Of a DNA stretch of 64,000 bases, positions 60,111-64,000 are shown in pieces. Location: contig NC_133536.1 of the NCBI RefSeq assembly GCF_048544455.1, positions 167,448,825 through 167,512,824 of the forward strand, written 5' to 3'. A program made the translations under genes and the position numbers. Position 1 is the first letter of the stretch, and each line of letters begins with the position of its first letter. The notes beneath the pieces are model-generated. The model was not told the DNA's origin and searched no databases. It saw nothing but the letters and a program-made list of their open reading frames with translations. Origin of the DNA: Silene latifolia (taxonomy: Eukaryota; Streptophyta; Magnoliopsida; Caryophyllales; Caryophyllaceae).

Positions 60111-61146
60111 TTGAGGAAAGTGATCTTGACGGAGGCTCATTGTACTCCTTATTCGGTTCACCCAGGTGGTGATAAGCTTTACAAAGACCTTAAGAAGACC
60201 TTCTGGTGGCCAAACATGAAGAGGGATGTAGCTGAGTTCGTGGCTAGGTGTTTGACCTGTCAGAGGGTCAAGGGTGAGCAGAGGAGACCACAGGGTAAGA
60301 TTCAGTCCTTGGAAGTACCTGAGTGGAAGTGGGAGTCGATCTCTATGGACTTCATCGTGGGGTTACCTAGATCACAGCAAGGTAGTAACATGATCTGGGT
60401 GATTGTTGATCGGTTGACCAAGTCAGCTCACTTTGTTCCTATGAAAGATACCTGGTCTAAGATGCAGCTGGCATCGGGTTATAGGAGACATGTGGTTCGG
60501 TTACACGGGATACCCAAGGATATCATGTCTGGTCGTGATGCGAGGTTTATCCAAGTTTTGGCAAGAACTGCAAGAGTTGATGGGTACTACCTTGAAGATA
60601 AGCACAACTTTTCATCCGGCAACTGATGGTCAGACGGAGAGAACCGTCAAGACCGTAGAAGACATGTTGAGGGCATGTGTTATGGAGTTCAGGGGCAGCT
60701 GGGAGGTTAAGCTAGATCTGATCTAGTTTACATACAACAACAGTAATCATACGAGTATCGGGATGGCACCTTTTGAGGCTTTGTATGGTCGGAAGTGCCG
60801 AAGTCCAGTGTGTTGGGAAGACAGTTCTGAAGCAGTGGTTTTAGGACCACAGCTGGTACAGGATATGGTCGAGCAGGTTCGGGTAATTCGGCAAAAGATG
60901 AGAGCAGCCCAAGATCGTCAAAAGAGTTATGCCGATTTGCACCGCAGAGACATAGAGTTCGCAGTAGGTGACAAGGTTCTTTTGAAAGTGTCACCTATGC
61001 GAGGTGTGACGAGGTTTGGAAAGAAAGGTAAGCTAAGTCAAAAGTTTATAGGTCCTTATGAGATTTTGGACCGTATAGGCGAGGTAGCCTACAGGTTAGC
61101 TTTGCCACCGACTTTGGATAGAGTCCACAATGTTTTTCATGTTTAA
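60111..61146 (+). pseudogene. Chromovirus integrase
   Basis: The zinc-binding part has HPGGDKLYKDLKKTFWWPNM and CLTCQRVKG. The core has WESISMDFIVGLP (first Asp) and MSGRDARF with Gly (60531-60533) at the second catalytic Asp. After a frameshift near 60560, TDGQTERTVKTVEDML carries the Glu. A stop is at 60724. GKLSQKFIGPYEILDRIGEV is the C-terminal GPY/F module. Confidence 0.9.
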
Positions 61147-61161
61147 CAGCTTCGGAAGTAA

Positions 61162-61380
61162 GTGAGTGACCCGTCATATATACTTGAGGTGGAGAATATC
61201 GAGCTTGATGAGTCTTTGTCCTATGCGGAGGTTCCTAAGGAGATTCTGGATCGCAAAGTACGCAAGACAAGGAATGGTGAGACCGTCTTACTCAAGGTAC
61301 TTTGGTCTAATCACAATATGGAAGAGACGACATGGGAACCCAAGGAGGCTATGCGAGAGCGTTTTACTAACCTTTTTTGA
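61162..61380 (+). pseudogene. Chromodomain-like C-terminus of pol
   Basis: In frame with the integrase after stops at 61144 and 61159: EVPKEILDRKVRKTRNGETV, then LKVLWSNHNMEETTWEPKEA. The V.W..H...E.TWE pattern is a chromodomain, which steers chromovirus insertion to marked chromatin. Confidence 0.8.
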
Positions 61381-61599
61381 TCAGGTACGGTTGGTTTCGG
61401 GGACGTAATCATTGTGTTTTTAGGGGGGGTAGGAGATGGTCGCGTGTCTATTTTGTCTTAAGTTGAGTCGACTTAGTTGGGTCTTATAGTGCTTTGTGTT
61501 AGTTCTTTGGTGTTGATAAGTGTGTCGGGAAGCCGTTTTGTTGCTTTTGTTGTGTTTTGTTTTAGGGTAGAGTGTGAACTTCGGGAAGAAGTTCTTTTT

Positions 61600-61610
61600 A
61601 AGGGGGGAAG
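61600..61610 (+). promoter_or_regulatory. Polypurine tract
   Basis: AAGGGGGGAAG, two bases before the 3' LTR. It primes plus-strand DNA synthesis in LTR elements. Confidence 0.85.
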
Positions 61611-61612
61611 AC

Positions 61613-62987
61613 TGTAATACTACGGATTTCTTAAGCTAAGTACTCGACCGAGTAGAGCCTACTCGGCCGAGTAGTGTTGAGTGTGTATTCTGTATGGCTA
61701 CTTCCGAGGAATACTCGGCCAAGTATGATGAATACTCGACCGAGTAGAGGATACTCGGCCGAGTATACTCTATAATCGACCGAGTATCCGGTCTGGCGAG
61801 TAATATTCAGCGGTTTGATTAAGGAGTAATTAGGGGTTATATAATTTCGATAATCAGTTTCTGAAACATTTTTAAAAAACCTAATCACCGTACGACGCTC
61901 TAATCACTCCAAATCTCTCCTTTGTGTATGTGTGTGGACAAGCATAGCAATCCTGTTTAATTTTTAATCCTTTTCGTCGGTAAATATTTATCCCCATGTT
62001 TGTGGTAATTTTCCTAGGGTTTGTCTTTAATCATGAATTGGGGGAGATGGGATTTGCAAATAGTAATTGTGTGATGTGATTATTATATAGGCGAATACTT
62101 CTTAGAGGAGTCATTCTAGTTGCCTGATTCTCCGTATTGCTGTTGTTGCTAAGGTAGGGTTTCCCTACTCAGTTACTGTTAATTGATTTAAGATGTGTTG
62201 TATTTTAATTGTTGTTCTCTACTGATCATCGGAGTAGTAGTGTTGTGATGACGATTGTGGATGTTGTGGTGTTGTGATGGTGGCGGTGTTGTGACAGCTG
62301 TGATGCTGTGGTGTTGTGACGATTGTGGATGTTGTGACGATTGTGATGATTGTGGTGGAGTCACTTGCGGGAGTGGCTTCACCCCCTAGTTCACCCTCCG
62401 TGGAACTCGTCACGGGAGGGGATGTGCACATTAAGGGACAGGGATATCGCTCGTTGATGATCGCGATTTAGGTAGGGATTGGCAGCGGTCCCCCACTGGC
62501 GGCGAGGATTACTTGTTGCGATGGGTAATCTGGTAGGGCTACACACTTCGATGTGTAGTCAGTTACTGTGTGAGATTGGGAGATTGGTTGGGAGGATGAT
62601 CAGCTAGTTATATTGTGTATTTGTCTTATCTTGATTGAACGGTACTAACCCCGTTGTTATTTTGTGGAATCTGCTGTGATCCTTGCGGGGATGGTGAGCA
62701 GGCTTGACAGGTATTGCATGTGGTGAGCTTGGGCGGTCATGGGAGAGTCATCACACTAGTTGTAGTACCACAGTTGTGAGTCTTAATTTATGATTGATGT
62801 AGTTGTCAGTATTTGGATTCACTTTTATTGGATTTTGGATTATTATAACCTTTACCATTTTCGTACTTTTAATAAATGTGTTTGGGACACGCTTTTGATA
62901 TATACTAGCCTCGGGCAACCGAGATAGTAACATTCTTTCATGTTGGGGTGGTCCTGGTAAGGCACCTTAGTATGAGGGCGTGTTGCA
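61613..62987 (+). repeat. 3' LTR of chromovirus
   Basis: Collinear with the 5' LTR with scattered substitutions and small indels. It ends GTTGCA and is followed by GTTCA. Confidence 0.93.
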
Positions 62988-63083
62988 GTTCATTAATAAA
63001 ACTTGTCATTTGGTTTTAAGAATAGTGATGTTTATTTAAATCATCAATGAAAATAACATTCTTCGTTCCATTTGACGTAATAG

Positions 63084-64000
63084 GTACCTGTGTACACACA
63101 TTGCTGAGGGAAACTACATTTCTCATGACTACGAATTCTTGTCACCTGAAGTGTTCTCTCAAAAGGTGCTTGGATACACATACGGAGATCACATCGATAA
63201 AATTGCTCAACGGTTGAGGACGCCTAAAAGCCTATGGTTTGCCCCATACAATGAGAATCGGTATGTATAGTACTTTATTATAATGAATCAGGATTCTATT
63301 CATTTATTAACACGCTTACATGCATGTACATGAACTAACAGTTCAATTTTCAATATTTCATAGCAACCATTGGCTGCTAACGACAATCAATGTGAGAAAA
63401 AGCATAGTGTACTAGATTGACTCTTACGGACATAGTCCCACTGAGAAATTCGTAATGATGATAACTAAGGAAGTTTACAACCTTACATTATAATGTCATT
63501 TGTTATTGTATGACCTTTGAAGACTAGGCTCCATTTAATGTCCCATCAATATTACTGAGCCAAATGCTAAATATAATTTCCTGTATATATTTATGAATTA
63601 GTGTGTTTCGAACAATTGGAGCATCAAGGCCAACTATTGTCCGGATAATAATAATAAGTGTATTCTTAATAATTACTCCTATCATATAATTTATGTTTAT
63701 GCGAGAGGTTGATCTAATTTAGCTTATTTGTATATGATTTATATAATAGTCTCCACTACAACCAGACAGCAAACAATGCGCCTTTTTGTTGTCGGTCCAT
63801 GTGAGAGATTATCACCCGAAAGTATATCAACATCGTGTCATCGGTTAGTGTGTTTTAATAACTATTTCAAATGTAACTTGGGTTTAATTCTGTGTAATAT
63901 TCCACTTATTCTGTCTATTTTGATTAAGTATATTTTGATTTGTAGTTCCCACCTTCAATCAACAACAAAGACCAAACATATTCAAAGGAAGACATCACCG
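63084..64000 (+). pseudogene. Element B TNP1/Ulp1-like gene, exons 10-14 (runs off the window)
   Basis: Exons about 63084-63260, 63364-63471, 63602-63650, 63750-63843 and 63946 onward parallel element A exons 10-14: LRTPKSLWFAPYNENR, NHWLLTTI (His), VY then a stop then IDSYG (Asp), SKQCAFLL (a Cys is retained at the nucleophile position, unlike element A), and YSKEDIT at the window end. Stop and decayed splice sites make it a pseudogene. The remaining element B right end lies beyond 64000. Confidence 0.72.

Larger units (their letters stand above)
54571..62987 (+). mobile_element. Ty3/gypsy chromovirus, 8.4 kb, TSD GTTCA
   Basis: 5' LTR 54571-55939 (TGTAATACTAC...GTTACA), 3' LTR 61613-62987 (TGTAATACTAC...GTTGCA), GTTCA at 54566-54570 and 62988-62992. 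Order gag, protease, RT, RNase H, integrase, chromodomain-like C-terminus defines a Ty3/gypsy chromovirus (perhaps Tekay/Del). It sits in intron 9 of the element B gene; element A has the empty intron at 19690-19790. LTRs differ by about 4% over the first 240 bases by eye, so it is not very recent. Confidence 0.95.

Overview
The window looks like nuclear DNA from a flowering plant with a large, repeat-rich genome. It is AT-rich, has spliced genes with GT/AG introns, and is built almost entirely of nested transposable elements. I found no single-copy host gene, no rRNA or tRNA gene and no organelle DNA. The species cannot be named from sequence alone; a eudicot, perhaps Caryophyllales, is only an impression.

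Backbone. The oldest layer is a decayed CACTA (En/Spm-type) element, here called B, that runs through the whole window and off both ends. It carries small cargo genes (98-2300) and a multi-exon gene for a CACTA TNP1-like protein ending in a Ulp1 (C48) protease-like domain. Exon 1 is at 3387-3684; later exons lie at 21650-22040, 51345-51608, 53106-54561 and 63084-64000. Inserted in exon 2 of B is a second, paralogous CACTA element, A (3787-21646, about 17.9 kb, 3-bp target duplication GCA). A carries three XS-domain-like genes, a GRF zinc-finger gene and its own copy of the TNP1/Ulp1 gene (15331-20746). A is itself interrupted by a 6.5-kb CACTA element (6727-13274, duplication TTC) and a 1.8-kb one (16997-18781, duplication AGC).

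Insertions into B. (1) A Tourist/Harbinger-like element (22040-30789) hosts a near-complete LINE (about 22.3-27.5 kb), a truncated LINE (27.66-28.30 kb) and a fragment of a third non-LTR element (29.08-30.63 kb). (2) Three Mutator-like elements lie head to tail in one TA-microsatellite-bearing intron: 31179-34090, 34186-49415 (15 kb, encoding Ulp1-like proteins on + and a FAR1/MULE transposase on -) and 49475-51220 (which contains a 599-bp Helitron). (3) A solo LTR of 1.49 kb (51609-53100). (4) An 8.4-kb Ty3/gypsy chromovirus (54571-62987) with both LTRs. A and B act as each other's empty-site controls, so most junctions can be read to the base.

How it fits together. Two features stand out. 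In A and B every gene is preceded by a cluster of AACAACGGTT/AACCGTTGTT repeats, as if all genes of the element share one regulatory module. In the 15-kb MULE a short motif, GTGATATTGT, recurs on the order of 100 times in introns and spacers, and a neighbouring MULE is filled with a different motif, GAGTGTAAAT. This resembles the clustered motifs that serve sequence-specific anti-silencing factors in Arabidopsis VANDAL MULEs. Nearly all coding regions carry stops, frameshifts or lost catalytic residues; the best-preserved reading frames are the GRF gene (14222-14671) and the internally deleted XS-like gene at 13323-13805.
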